This document shows positions 17,201 through 25,821 of a DNA stretch of 64,000 nt, one piece after another; the stretch's first letter is position 1, and every line of letters starts with the position of its first letter. Under the pieces are notes generated by a model. It was given only the letters and a program-made list of their open reading frames with translations, was not told the DNA's origin and ran no database searches. This DNA is from Sulfurimicrobium sp963741495 (GTDB lineage Bacteria; Pseudomonadota; Gammaproteobacteria; Burkholderiales; Sulfuricellaceae): positions 248,001 through 312,000 of the forward strand of contig CAVUID010000012.1 of the NCBI GenBank assembly GCA_963741495.1, in the 5' to 3' direction. Both the position numbers and the translations under genes were made by a program.

Positions 17201-19897
17201 CCAGACAGCATCCACTGCGCCGCTGCCAAAATAGCTCAGCACCGCGTGGGCGGTAAACGCCTTGTTGCAGCCGCTGCAGGTGGCATCCACCCCATCGTCA
17301 AGCTGTAGTGCGGCCTGTGCAATGGAATTATTGGCAAGCGTGACATTGGCCGAACCGGAAGCCGACAAAGACGCGGCAGGCTTGCCCTTGATCGCCACTG
17401 CACTGCGTACAGCACCGGATTTTGCACTGATCTTACCGACTTTTTTGATTGGAGACTGCGCCTGTGGCGGACCAAAGGAAACGATGTCGACCGATTCCAG
17501 ATGCAACGGTCCATAAGCAACGGGGTCCATGTAGGGCATGATATCAACCGTCTGGCACATGATCACGTAGGCACGTTCGGCAATCTCCTTTGCCTTGCCG
17601 TCATTCGCCCCGCCTCCCGCTTGAAACAGGCTGCCGGCACGGCGAATCTGGCCGTAAGCGCCCACCCCTTCGGCACCCGATGGATGCTCGTAGGCATCGG
17701 CCAGATCACCGGGATTGACCTGCTGCACGTCCTTCTCCGCCAGCTGGTAGATGCGGATATTGTAGGATCTGGGCTGCGTGTACTGATGGGTATAGGCGGA
17801 GGCAGCAGGCAGTCCCGGCAGCGCGATTGCGACATCGTTGTTCAGGCCGTCTTTTTCCTGATGTTGGTATAGCGTGTTATCTGGCCTCCCTGCCAGCGGC
17901 ACCACCGTGCCATCCCCCCAGTCCACGAACAGGTTGTCGAAACTGAACTTGCTGACCATAGTGGCCGCACCGTACATGGGCGTACCGCCAGGCTGCGACG
18001 AGCCAGACTGCTGGGAAGTTTCTGTCTCCACGCCGGGATGGGACTGATAAGGCGAATTGGCCAGTACCACCTTGCCGTCGAGCCTCCAGTTGTCATAAGG
18101 GTGTCCCACTCCGGCCACCAAGGTTTCACCCTGCCCCTTTTCCATGTTCTGGGCGCGCAGGCCCGGATCACCCTGCGACACCAGCGGGCAGGTGCCAAAG
18201 CCGTTCGGCCGGTTCGGCTTCCTGAGCGGCCAGCGATCGGAAATCTCGACCTCGACCTCGGTAATTTCAAACGCCGGTTTCAGCGCGCCGGTCATACCCT
18301 GGCCGCCCGTATCGGCCACGCTCTGCACGGGAAGATTGGCGGCCGCCATCCGGATGGGCGCTTCGATCGCCATGGCTGCTTTCTGCTCGACCCCGCTTCG
18401 CTGGTAAACGCGATAGCCTGCCACCTCCCATAGCAACTCGGTTGCAGCCGGATAGTTCATGGCGGAAGCGCCGTCCTGCTGCGCAGCGCCTTGACCGGAA
18501 GTGGAAACAGCATACTTTGCGGCATTTGTTGTCTTGAGCTTTGCACCACTCCTGGCCGCGCCAGCCGTTGAAGCAATGGCAGACTGGATAGCAGGATTAA
18601 GAAAAGCATCAAGGAAGGCCGGATCAGGCTGGTAGTAAGTCGGCGGCGGCAGCTTCGACGGCTGCGAGCTGCCCGGCCACGCCACCAGAGCACCTTCAAT
18701 GCGCTTGCGCACCAGCACCTTGCCGCTCTTGTTCAGAATGCGGAATTCAAAAAACTCTGCCGTGCCCGGATTTTTTTCCTGCCAGCGGAATACCAGGTCA
18801 TCCTGCAGCAAAGGCGTGCTATCGGCCATGTTGCATTCACCGCTTTGCTCCACGCCATCTCTCGAGCAGGACTGCTTGTTGCCGGCGGAATCCGTTGCAC
18901 CCTGATAGGACCACCCCGGCGATTTCAAATCGATCCGGCCCGGTTTGAAGTTCATATCAAGCGGCTTCACCTTGGGCTTGACGTCCATGGCCACCCGCTT
19001 CAGGCCGGACAACACCTGAACAGTGGCGGAAGTCATGCTCCACGACTGGGATGCCGACATGCGCGCGCCAACCAGGCGCATGCCCGGCGGCGCATTGGGC
19101 GCGACTGTCACCTCCATCTGGGCAAAAGTCGAGGTGATGATTTTCGGCGGCGTCTTGATCGTGACGCCATCGCCAAAACGCAGCTCCATGCCGTTCACGA
19201 AATCGCTGCCGTTCAGCATCAGCTGGTAGGTCTTTCCAGCCTGCCACTGGTTGGGCACGACCTGCATGCCGATTACCGGCACAGGATTGGACATCGGGGT
19301 CTGCGGTGGTGGTGGCGTAGGCGCTGTCGGCGACTTCAATCCGGGCAGTGGTGCCGCAACCGCTGCCACGCCAGCCATGGCTGGTCCAGGCAAAATCGTG
19401 ACGCGGGCCGGCTGCGGCTGCGGTGCCGAGACCGCGACATTCGATGGCACGGTGAGCATCACCTGACGAACCCCCGGCGCGGTGCCCGGCTCGACCCTGA
19501 CATTCACCTGAGCGTTGCGCCCGCCTTCAGCTGTAAAAATGAGCGGAGACGTCTGCGTCACGCCGTTGCCAAAATCCACCTTGATGCCAGGCCGGAGCTC
19601 TTGTCCGAGCAATTGCAGGGTGTAGTTCTGCCCCGGCATCAGCGTGGGCGGAGAAACGGACTGAACCGTGGGCGTGCTGGCGGGCGGTCTGATTTGCAGT
19701 GATGGGGGCGGGGTCATGATGCCAGGAGCCGTTCTGTTCAGAACCGGCGGCACGGTAATCATGTTGCGCATGTCAGCCGCGAAGGAAGGCTGGGCGGGGA
19801 TCAAACTCAGCAGAGTCAGGAGCAGCAAGGCGGACAGAAGCCAAAATCCAGCTGCACCCCTGCACCACCGACCGGCACATATCTCGTTTCGCATCAT
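14300..19897 (-). CDS. Giant exported beta-rich protein (1865 residues)
   Basis: The largest gene in the window. The N-terminal signal peptide has a long hydrophobic core (FWLLSALLLLTLLSLIPA, cleavage near FAAD). Residues about 75-300 hold two IPT/TIG-like immunoglobulin modules (SVSPPTLMPGQNYTLQLLGQ; VVPNQWQAGKTYQLMLNGSDF) joined by Pro-rich linkers. Around 640-760 a PKD-like segment contains VDWGDGTVV. A CxxC pair (CSGC) lies near residue 885. The C-terminal third or so is repetitive amphipathic beta-sheet with many Gly, Asp and Ser, ending PDISFTVHL. No catalytic motif recognised. It looks like a surface fibre, adhesin or matrix scaffold; that is inference. Start ATG has AAGGGGG upstream. 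Confidence 0.75.
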   Translation of the reverse strand: MMRNEICAGRWCRGAAGFWLLSALLLLTLLSLIPAQPSFAADMRNMITVPPVLNRTAPGIMTPPPSLQIRPPASTPTVQSVSPPTLMPGQNYTLQLLGQELRPGIKVDFGNGVTQTSPLIFTAEGGRNAQVNVRVEPGTAPGVRQVMLTVPSNVAVSAPQPQPARVTILPGPAMAGVAAVAAPLPGLKSPTAPTPPPPQTPMSNPVPVIGMQVVPNQWQAGKTYQLMLNGSDFVNGMELRFGDGVTIKTPPKIITSTFAQMEVTVAPNAPPGMRLVGARMSASQSWSMTSATVQVLSGLKRVAMDVKPKVKPLDMNFKPGRIDLKSPGWSYQGATDSAGNKQSCSRDGVEQSGECNMADSTPLLQDDLVFRWQEKNPGTAEFFEFRILNKSGKVLVRKRIEGALVAWPGSSQPSKLPPPTYYQPDPAFLDAFLNPAIQSAIASTAGAARSGAKLKTTNAAKYAVSTSGQGAAQQDGASAMNYPAATELLWEVAGYRVYQRSGVEQKAAMAIEAPIRMAAANLPVQSVADTGGQGMTGALKPAFEITEVEVEISDRWPLRKPNRPNGFGTCPLVSQGDPGLRAQNMEKGQGETLVAGVGHPYDNWRLDGKVVLANSPYQSHPGVETETSQQSGSSQPGGTPMYGAATMVSKFSFDNLFVDWGDGTVVPLAGRPDNTLYQHQEKDGLNNDVAIALPGLPAASAYTHQYTQPRSYNIRIYQLAEKDVQQVNPGDLADAYEHPSGAEGVGAYGQIRRAGSLFQAGGGANDGKAKEIAERAYVIMCQTVDIMPYMDPVAYGPLHLESVDIVSFGPPQAQSPIKKVGKISAKSGAVRSAVAIKGKPAASLSASGSANVTLANNSIAQAALQLDDGVDATCSGCNKAFTAHAVLSYFGSGAVDAVWKVKLKGKKGVQSFPSAGPGTLGHSPAREGNPKEWKDPLPGSHDLYSPALPVDPADIYEIWVEVKVKPEPLMDFAAKLQGRGVVADVSALASQRGEKAAKVGFLRPSKEGGQYSPPVLYANDAKLSPDMAAAGPKLSVTAKAASKLSVSRSRLSDGLGLVGQQVKSPSKKYKVVAIDPSKPCEFYFAGEQGDKFSIYLDQQNLPNESGGSYSGSGIMDLKLTSSSNGAAQLVPNVGVSFQNWKVDKDNNVAPGTKLSQTVSSGPISVMGLTDVSVAKIEGTAGKEMKATLNAKLGDSFLFYIDNSEVPSWKATSNLRQNGDWLAKTRLDKKVALGWSGFFLNSSDVSLDLSRSEGSGPAACGGAGSNWVGVNFGAADIQINTSDLAPVTVQSNNWGVTTSACGKTTLVNDPRLMNLSVGKGTISFNSVSVEAKELGTFDAHYNIDVQLPFLNVLLHSDDVQMLSSNQKEGSFEFDSVKPKETVQRDYGPIHLTAKPESFRFGFDHGGGWRAIVNPDLSFKAEGKAFTGAAITVPDMRFSMNGNAYFDESGAASLDIPLGGSADLGKSKLELQALHLTGGASGNERLKMAFSGQVRLSPSLPAADVQAIYKISGDSYEGSGPVSTPFNLKVAFPAGQPVTEASIDPVYDPKPNPGTRYTGSVDLSMFGAPPIKGEFLLGYEGSTDYWLTRLEIPLGASGVSLSPVPLSLYKLRGGLGYHVTGNSLQGGMPISQAAFSSSADTSFMVGMRLGTSDKFTAMMDGDFTVTTGASAGARMDFRAWLLKSSQSGDGDFTGFFKYGGGNFDGRLWGNLDMLSGAIRFDLGNSENNAAVDLHVGGGSWHVFAGKKAGPRIRGHILVQDADSYLMLGSDTGLAVGGAQHVYLGAGASSVASAYVKGYMDMGLQITPQPRVKGDFAAGVEAGACIAGGCYDAGVTADVHAEAFPVDVRAKAKIEIPLAPDISFTVHL

Positions 19898-19933
19898 CGC
19901 CCCCTTCTCACCTAATCCCCCGTCAACCGGGCA

Positions 19934-20227
19934 TTAACGCTGCAATGGTTGCGGCGCACCTGGAGGTTCGGGCTGGGGATTGATCCCAACGGCGGTCCCT
20001 GGCTTGAGAAGCTTCTGCCCCGCCGGCAGAGGCGGTTCCGGCTGGGGGTTGATGCCAACCTTTTCAGCCGGCTTCAGAATTTTCTGTTTCGGGGCGCCCG
20101 GCGGCTCGGGCTGAGGGTTAATGCCAATGGCCTCGCCGGGTTTGAGCGGTTGCGCGCCAAGAGCGAGCGGTGATATTCCTGCTGCCAGCAAAACCAACAG
20201 GATGCCAAGCTTTGATTGCATACTCAC
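19934..20227 (-). CDS. Small exported protein with three GINPQPEPP repeats
   Basis: A 97-residue protein: signal peptide (LGILLVLLAAGISPLALGA) and then three 23-residue units, each starting LKP and containing the invariant core GINPQPEPP (LKPGEAIGINPQPEPPGAP; LKPAEKVGINPQPEPPLPA; LKPGTAVGINPQPEPPGAP). Proline content is too high for a normal globular fold, so an extended polyproline-type linker or binding peptide is likely. GTG 20227 is chosen because AAGGAG lies 6 bases upstream; ATG at 20221 is possible. First gene of the surface operon, behind a good sigma-70 promoter. No function known to me. Confidence 0.78.
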   Translation of the reverse strand: MSMQSKLGILLVLLAAGISPLALGAQPLKPGEAIGINPQPEPPGAPKQKILKPAEKVGINPQPEPPLPAGQKLLKPGTAVGINPQPEPPGAPQPLQR

Positions 20228-20319
20228 GATGATCTCCTTGGGAAAACTGAAATTTCAGGAGCACAAACCTTCCTCTCTTGAAGGCTTTATGCACGTGCAT
20301 TCTGGAGTAAGGTGTCTTT

Positions 20320-20348
20320 TTTATAGCAGAATTCACTTGCCCTGACAA
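20320..20348 (-). promoter_or_regulatory. Sigma-70 promoter of the surface-protein operon
   Basis: On the minus strand: TTGTCA (20348-20343), a 17-base spacer, TATAAA (20325-20320). The predicted start is near 20313, leaving an untranslated leader of about 85 bases before GTG 20227. Near-consensus boxes with ideal spacing support real expression of the six-gene operon. Confidence 0.7.
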
Positions 20349-20421
20349 TGTGATATCTCAAAGGTGTCACGGCAAGAGCAATGGCGGTAGAATTAAAGTT
20401 TTTCAAAACCCGGATCATAAC

Positions 20422-22210
20422 ATGCGCGTTTCCCAATTTTTCCTCTCCACCCTCAAGGAAGCCCCGACCGAAGCCGAGCTGGTCAGCCACAAACTGATGC
20501 TGCGCGCCGGCCTGATCAAGCGCCTGGGCAGCGGGCTTTACAGCTGGATGCCGCTGGGCCTGAAGGTGCTGCGCAAGGTGGAAAACATCGTGCGCGAGGA
20601 AATGGACAAGAGCGGCGCCATCGAACTGCTGATGCCGGCCGTCACCCCGGCCGAACTGTGGCAGGAAACCGGGCGCTGGGACGTGTTCGGCCCGCAGATG
20701 CTGAAGATCAGGGATCGCCACGAGCGCGATTTCTGCTTCGGCCCCACCCACGAGGAAGTCATCACCGACATCGCGCGGCGCGAAATCAAGAGCTACCGCC
20801 AGTTGCCGATCAATTTCTACCAGATCCAGACCAAGTTCCGCGACGAGATCCGTCCGCGCTTCGGCGTGATGCGCGCGCGCGAGTTCGTGATGAAGGATTC
20901 CTACTCCTTCCACGCCGACCGCGCCTCGCTGGAGCAGACCTATGAGGTCATGTACGAGACCTACTCGCGCATTTTCACCCGCCTGGGACTGAAATTCCGC
21001 GCCGTGGCAGCGGATACCGGCGCGATCGGCGGCTCCGGCTCGCATGAGTTCCACGTGCTGGCCGATTCCGGCGAGGACGCCATCGCCTTCTGCCCGAATT
21101 CCGATTACGCCGCCAACGTGGAACTGGCCGAGGCGGTTTCCCCGGCCACGCCGCGCCCCGCACCCGCTCAAACCATGCAAAAAGTCGCCACGCCCGGCAA
21201 GCACACCATCGAGCATGTGTGCGAGTTGCTTAAGGTTCCAGCAGAAAAAACCGTCAAAACCCTGCTGGTCGAAGGCCAGCGATGGCGGCGTGGTGGCGCT
21301 GCTGCTGCGCGGCGACCATGAGCTGAACGAGGTCAAGGCCGGCAAGCTGATCCAGCTCGCCGACGCAGTGCGCTTTGCCAGCGACGCGCAGATTCTCGCC
21401 GCCGCGGGCTGCAAGGCCGGCTCGATTGGTCCGGTCGGCCTCAACATCCCCATCATCGCCGACCGCGCCGTTGCCGTGATGAGCGATTTCGTCTGCGGCG
21501 CCAACGAGGATGGCTATCACCTGACCGGCGTGAATTTCGGCCGCGACCTGCCGGAGCTGAAGGAAGTCGTGGATATCCGCAACGCGGTCGAAGGCGATCC
21601 CAGCCCGGACGGCAAGGGCACGCTGGAACTGTGCCGCGGCATCGAAGTCGGCCATATCTTCCAGCTCGGCAACAAGTATTCCTCAGCCATGAATGCCACT
21701 TTCCTCGACGAATCCGGCAAGGATCGCGTCATGGAAATGGGCTGCTACGGCATCGGCGTGTCGCGCATCGTGGCCGCCGCCATCGAGCAGAACAACGACG
21801 AGCGCGGCATCATCTGGCCGCGCACCATCGCCCCCTTCGAACTGGCCATCGTGCCTATCGGCATGGGGCGCAGCGAACTGGTGAAGGAAACGGTGGAAAA
21901 GCTCTATGCCGATCTCAAGGCCGCCGGCATCGAAGTGCTGCTGGATGACCGCGACGAGCGTCCCGGCGTGATGTTCGCCGACATGGAACTGATCGGCATC
22001 CCGCACCGCATCGTGGTGGGCGAGCGCGGCCTGAAGGAAGGCAACCTGGAATATCAGGGACGGCGCGACGAAAAGGCACAGCCCGTTGCATTGCATTCCG
22101 TGCTGGAATTCGTACAATCGAAGTTATGCAACGACTCAAACCTGATCGTGGAATTCTGCACTGTAGGTCGGGCTTCAGCCCATGTCGGGCTGAAGCCCGA
22201 CCTACGCTAA
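20422..22210 (+). pseudogene. proS: Prolyl-tRNA synthetase, one frameshift as read
   Basis: Class II aminoacyl-tRNA synthetase charging tRNA-Pro. The N-terminal part (MRVSQFFLSTLKEAP...) holds motif 2 (TKFRDEIRPRFGVMRAREF) and the start of the editing domain; the remaining part (SDGGVVALLLRGDHELNEV to MGCYGIGVSRIVAAA and the anticodon domain) continues in the next frame. Deleting one C at 21276/21277 (GAAGGCCAGC) restores EGSDGGVV and an intact protein. Because proS is essential and usually single-copy, a sequencing indel is more likely than a dead gene. The C-terminus is also odd: after VLEFVQSKL it runs through a palindromic repeat and stops at 22208-22210. Confidence 0.9.
22163..22205. repeat. 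REP-like hairpin between proS and the transglycosylase gene
   Basis: GTAGGTCGGGCTTCAGCCC (22163-22181), a 5-base loop, and its exact complement (22187-22205): 19 perfect pairs. Repeats of this kind (GTAGGTCGGGCTTCAGCCC) occur as interspersed elements in many beta- and gammaproteobacteria. Here it extends the proS frame and interrupts what looks like the signal-peptide region of the downstream gene. Confidence 0.85.
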
Positions 22211-22223
22211 TGCATGTTGCTAT

Positions 22224-22823
22224 TTGCTGCCGTCAGCGGCTCACGCCGGGGCACAGATGTATGAGCCGCTCTCCGCCAGCGTGCGCGCCTCGCTGTACAA
22301 GGCAGTGAGCGACAACGTGCCGCAGCGCACGTCGTTCTCTTCCGCCGTGGAAGAACAAAACTGGCTTGCCGAGATGTCGCGCCGCATGGAAAAACGCATT
22401 CCGGATCAATCCAGACGCCTCGATTTTCTCAAGAGCGTGCATTACGAAGCCTCGCGCGCCGGGCTCGATCCGCAACTGGTGCTGGGACTGATCCAGGTGG
22501 AAAGCGGGTTCAAGAAATATGCTGTTTCCAGCGCCGGGGCGCGCGGCTATATGCAGGTGATGCCGTTCTGGGTCAAGCTGATCGGCAGCAAGGAAAACAA
22601 TCTGTTTCACATCCGCACCAACCTGCGTTTCGGCTGCACCATCCTGCGCCACTATCTGGATATCGAAAAAGGCGACCTTTACCGCGCGCTGGGACGTTAC
22701 AACGGCAGCCTGGGCCGCCCCGAGTATCCAACTCTGGTCGTCGGCGCATGGCGCAATCACTGGGCCTACAACACCCCAAGCACCCGCATCTCCAGCCAGG
22801 ACGAGAAACGCCCCGCTTCCTGA
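22224..22823 (+). CDS. Lytic transglycosylase (SLT family), start disrupted
   Basis: Peptidoglycan-cleaving enzyme with the SLT (Slt/MltE-like) domain: catalytic Glu in LVLGLIQVESGFKKYAVSSAGARGYMQVMPFW, NLRFGCTILRHYLD, and ALGRYNGSLGRPEYP. The residues before the domain (PSAAHAGAQ) are the end of a signal peptide, but no ATG in this frame precedes them; the only start is TTG 22224, and a stop lies at 22191. ATG 22126 opens MQRLKPDRGIL, a good signal-peptide beginning, but it is in another frame and separated by the 43-bp hairpin. The insertion has probably split the signal peptide, so export is doubtful as read. Confidence 0.75.
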   Translation: MLPSAAHAGAQMYEPLSASVRASLYKAVSDNVPQRTSFSSAVEEQNWLAEMSRRMEKRIPDQSRRLDFLKSVHYEASRAGLDPQLVLGLIQVESGFKKYAVSSAGARGYMQVMPFWVKLIGSKENNLFHIRTNLRFGCTILRHYLDIEKGDLYRALGRYNGSLGRPEYPTLVVGAWRNHWAYNTPSTRISSQDEKRPAS

Positions 22824-22846
22824 AGTCGACTGAAGGAGCACGCACC

Positions 22847-23272
22847 ATGCAGAAATTCCATCTTGTCTGGGACGAAAGCCGTCATGCGACTTGGCATACC
22901 CTCCATAGACCGTGAACATCGCGGGATGATTGCACTCGTCAACGAACTGGCCGAAGCGGTGGCACATGGCTGTGATTACCCGCTGGCGCACCAGCAGATG
23001 GGAAAAATATTCGACTTTGTCGCGGATCATTTTGCGAATGAAGAAGCCATGATGCGCCGGCATGGCTTTCCCGGGCTGGAACAACATACCGCAGGAACAC
23101 GAGGAAGCTGCTGCGACAAGTCGCCAACCTGATGGAAACGCTCAGCCCCGAGCATGCCAATCGCGCCGTGCTGGTCACGGCCTTCTTCACCGATTTTACC
23201 GAAAATCACATCCTGCACGAAGACCGGGCGATCAGCCAATACTTCGAGGAACGAGGTATCAGGGAAGATTGA
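22847..23272 (+). pseudogene. Bacteriohemerythrin, multiple frameshifts
   Basis: O2-binding di-iron four-helix protein. The start MQKFHLVWDES (GAAGGAG upstream) is in one frame; RLGIPSIDREHRGMIALVNEL through HFANEEAMMRRHGFPGLEQH, with the expected His and Glu iron ligands, is in another; EHEE lies in the third; and LLRQVANLMETL to HILHEDRAISQYFEERGIRED returns to the first. So at least three indels separate conserved pieces (near 22880, 23090 and 23112). The family protein is about 135-150 residues and every conserved segment is present in order. Either a fresh pseudogene or poor sequence in this stretch. Its end overlaps the opposite-strand adaptor gene by 14 bases. Confidence 0.8.
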
Positions 23273-24023
23273 GTATGGCCGCGGCACCAGCGCGCAATTG
23301 CGTTTCTCGCCGGCACAAAAATCACATCCAGGGGATAAAGCGGCAGTCCTGACTTGTCGCGTGTCGTTGGCTCCAGCCCCATGGTCCTGACCTTGCCGCG
23401 AAAACGCTGCTTGCCCACGTTCACCTCGACTTCCTGCCCCACTTTCAGAGCTTGCCAGCTGCGTCTCCTGTACCTGTGCCCGCGCCAGCATCTCTCCCGC
23501 CCGCGCCACCACCAGCAGGCTTTGCGGCTGCAATGTTGCCGCCACCGCCTGCCCCGGCTCGACCTGACGCGCCACCACCACCGCATCGAAAGGCGCGCGC
23601 AACAGGGTATCTTCGCGGTTTTTCTGTTCCTGCCGCTGACGCGCCTGGGACTCCTTCAGCTGGGCAGCCGCTCTGGCCTGGCGCAGCTTGGCCTGATCCA
23701 GCTCGGAAACGGAGATCACGGTGCGGTCGTACAATTCCTGCACGCGCTTCAGGTCGCGCTGCGCTTCGGCCGCATCTTCCTTGTTGCGCGCAACCATGGC
23801 AGCGGCCTCATCCACCCGCCCGGCGTAGATCCGCTCATCCAGTCTGAGCAGCACCTGCCCCTGCCGCACGCGCTCGCCCACGGCCACGTTTACCGTCTGC
23901 ACCACGCCTGAGACCGGCGGTGGAAAGCTCGACTCGCTGCGACCATTGCAACACGGCGGGCACTTCTGCCGCCTGAGCCGTTCCGACAGCCAGCCAGAGT
24001 AGCGCCCAAAGATTTCTTTTCAT
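23259..24023 (-). pseudogene. HlyD/RND-type periplasmic adaptor, multiple frameshifts
   Basis: Membrane fusion protein partner of the TolC-like gene just upstream. MKRNLWALLWLAVGTAQAAEVPA (signal peptide) and VLQWSQRVELST are in one frame; VVQTVNVAVGERVRQGQVLLRLDE, the helical hairpin and LLRAPFDAVVVARQVEPG follow in a second; LKVGQEVEVNVGKQRFRGKV in a third; and LRAGAAAILNLP ends at 23259 after one more shift. Indels are needed near 23925, 23456 and 23300. Corrected length would be about 250 residues, short but complete. It overlaps the TolC-like stop by one base, so it belongs to that operon. Whether it is functional depends on whether the indels are real. Confidence 0.75.
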
Positions 24024-25300
24024 TACATTTGCCCTTTGTTTTCCATGCCGGCATTTTCCACAGGGCGGCCCAGCAATGCTTCCAGCCGGGCAAAAGCCAG
24101 CGCCAGTTGATATTCGGTTTTGCGTTCGCGCAGCTTGGCCGCCATGGTCGCCGCCATGGAATCGCCCAGATTGGCTTTCAGTTCCACCTCGTACTGGCCA
24201 CGCGCACGCTCCAGCGCCAGATCGCGGTAGTCGCTGTGCTTTTTTGCTGCCGTACGTATCGTGCGCTGCAGTTCGCCGATTTCCAGCCAGCTTTCCAGCA
24301 GCGCCTGTTCCAGTTCCAGCGCCAGCTTTTCAGCTTCCGCCTGAAGACGCTGAAACTGCGCCTGCTCTTTCGCCATCTGCGCATCCACTCTGCGTCCGGC
24401 ATACAGGGGCCAGGTCAACACTACGCCAGCTTTCAGATTGTCTCGGGTCGTGGCTTCGCGACTGTAGCCCCCGCCCTCCAGTTCGAGATCAAGCAGAGGT
24501 GATTTATCCGCGCGCACCGCCTCGATGCGCTGCGTGGCGCCTGCGAGCTGGGCGCGCATGGCAGCAAGGCGCGGGTTGTACGCGCGCAGCACCGGCAGCA
24601 GCGTGTCGTATTCAGGCAGGGTTCGATCATTCCCGGTCAGTTCCGGGTCGGCCAGATCCGCACTCAGCTGACCGGCGCGATTCATGGCAGAAGCCAGCTG
24701 TGCGCGGGTAATACGCTGCCGCAGCAGGCTGCCATTGCGCTTTACCAGCTGATTCTGGTAGCCGTCTTCGATCTCGGCGAGGTCGGCAGCGGCAATCTGG
24801 CCGACCTCAAGACGATGGCGGGCGTTGTCCAGCGTCACATAGGCAACGGCCATATATTCATTGTCGGCATCGAACTGCATATCTGCCAGCAAGACATCGA
24901 AAAAGCGTGTCATGACATCCAGACGGCGGCGCGAACGAATATCCAGCAGCATCGCTTCGCGTGCTGACAGCACGGAATCCGCCGCCTGCTCGGCAAGCGC
25001 GGTGCGGCCAAAGTCGTAAAGGGATTTGCGCGCATTGAGCCGCAGGGTGTTGTCGCTCACCGAATCCGGGCCGATGCTTGGTTTTGCACGACGCAAGCCC
25101 GCCTCGAGGTTGAGACTCCAGTCGCTGCGCGCGCCGGCCAGATCGCGCTCGGCAAGCGCCATGGCGCGGTCCGCTTCAGCCATGCGCAGATCAGGATGGG
25201 CTTCCGCCACGGATGCCAGCGCCTGTTCCAGCGTCAGGGGCTGCGCCAGCGCCTGGCCGCCAGCCAACAACAACCCGAGCGCCAGCAGCGCACGCCTCAT
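24023..25300 (-). CDS. TolC-family outer-membrane efflux protein
   Basis: A 425-residue channel subunit: signal peptide MRRALLALGLLLAGGQALAQ, then two TolC-type halves each beginning with a long helix (LTLEQALASVAEAHPDLRMAEADRAMA; YNPRLAAMRAQLAGATQRIEAVRADKS), beta strands LNLEAGLRR and LDLELEGGGY, and long coiled helices rich in A, L, E, R and Q. It would form the outer-membrane tunnel of a tripartite exporter with the adaptor gene directly downstream; no inner-membrane pump is adjacent. The start overlaps the thioredoxin-like gene stop by 4 bases, so it is part of the same operon. Confidence 0.88.
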   Translation of the reverse strand: MRRALLALGLLLAGGQALAQPLTLEQALASVAEAHPDLRMAEADRAMALAERDLAGARSDWSLNLEAGLRRAKPSIGPDSVSDNTLRLNARKSLYDFGRTALAEQAADSVLSAREAMLLDIRSRRRLDVMTRFFDVLLADMQFDADNEYMAVAYVTLDNARHRLEVGQIAAADLAEIEDGYQNQLVKRNGSLLRQRITRAQLASAMNRAGQLSADLADPELTGNDRTLPEYDTLLPVLRAYNPRLAAMRAQLAGATQRIEAVRADKSPLLDLELEGGGYSREATTRDNLKAGVVLTWPLYAGRRVDAQMAKEQAQFQRLQAEAEKLALELEQALLESWLEIGELQRTIRTAAKKHSDYRDLALERARGQYEVELKANLGDSMAATMAAKLRERKTEYQLALAFARLEALLGRPVENAGMENKGQM

Positions 25301-25812
25301 TTAGCGGCCTGCTGCTTGTATTTCGTGAATGGCATGGTCTTGTATGCGCCGTCCACCACATAGCGCCCCAGCGCTATGAACTCCTTGCTGTCCTTGGCTG
25401 CGCCGGTAAAGCGTGTCAGCACCTTGCCGGAGAGGTCAACAAACAGGAATACCGGCGTGGCGCGGACCCGGTGGTCGAAGGCAAACTTCTTTTCCGTGGT
25501 CGTCTTGCCGACGAAATCCACCAGCGCATTGGCACCTTCGCTATCGACGCTAAAAATCAGGAAATGTTTGCGGTAATAGTCCTGCACCTCGGACTGGTTG
25601 AGGATGGTCTGCTTCATGCGATGGCAGAATGGGCAATCTTCCATCTCGAACATCAGCAGGATGCCCTGCTTGCCCTCTTTTTTTGCCGTGTCCAGCTCGG
25701 CCTTGAAATCGCCCAGATGCTGATTGAAGAAGTGCTGCTGCACGTCACGGCTTTCGGCCCAGACCGGTGCAACAAACAGACAGAAAACCAGGCCCAGCAG
25801 AAAATTTTTCAT
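25297..25812 (-). CDS. Periplasmic thioredoxin-fold protein (CPFC), SoxW-like
   Basis: A 171-residue exported thioredoxin-like protein: signal peptide MKNFLLGLVFCLFVAPVWA, redox motif in MEDCPFCHRMKQTIL (about residues 58-65), and the cis-proline region RATPVFLFVD. The CPFC centre and the long insert between motif and cis-Pro match the thioredoxin_7/SoxW-type group, which reduces periplasmic partners. It lies 9 bases after a TlpA-like gene, so two periplasmic redox proteins are co-transcribed. Substrate unknown; the adjacent efflux genes give no clear hint. Confidence 0.82.
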   Translation of the reverse strand: MKNFLLGLVFCLFVAPVWAESRDVQQHFFNQHLGDFKAELDTAKKEGKQGILLMFEMEDCPFCHRMKQTILNQSEVQDYYRKHFLIFSVDSEGANALVDFVGKTTTEKKFAFDHRVRATPVFLFVDLSGKVLTRFTGAAKDSKEFIALGRYVVDGAYKTMPFTKYKQQAAK

Positions 25813-25821
25813 GGCTCACTC

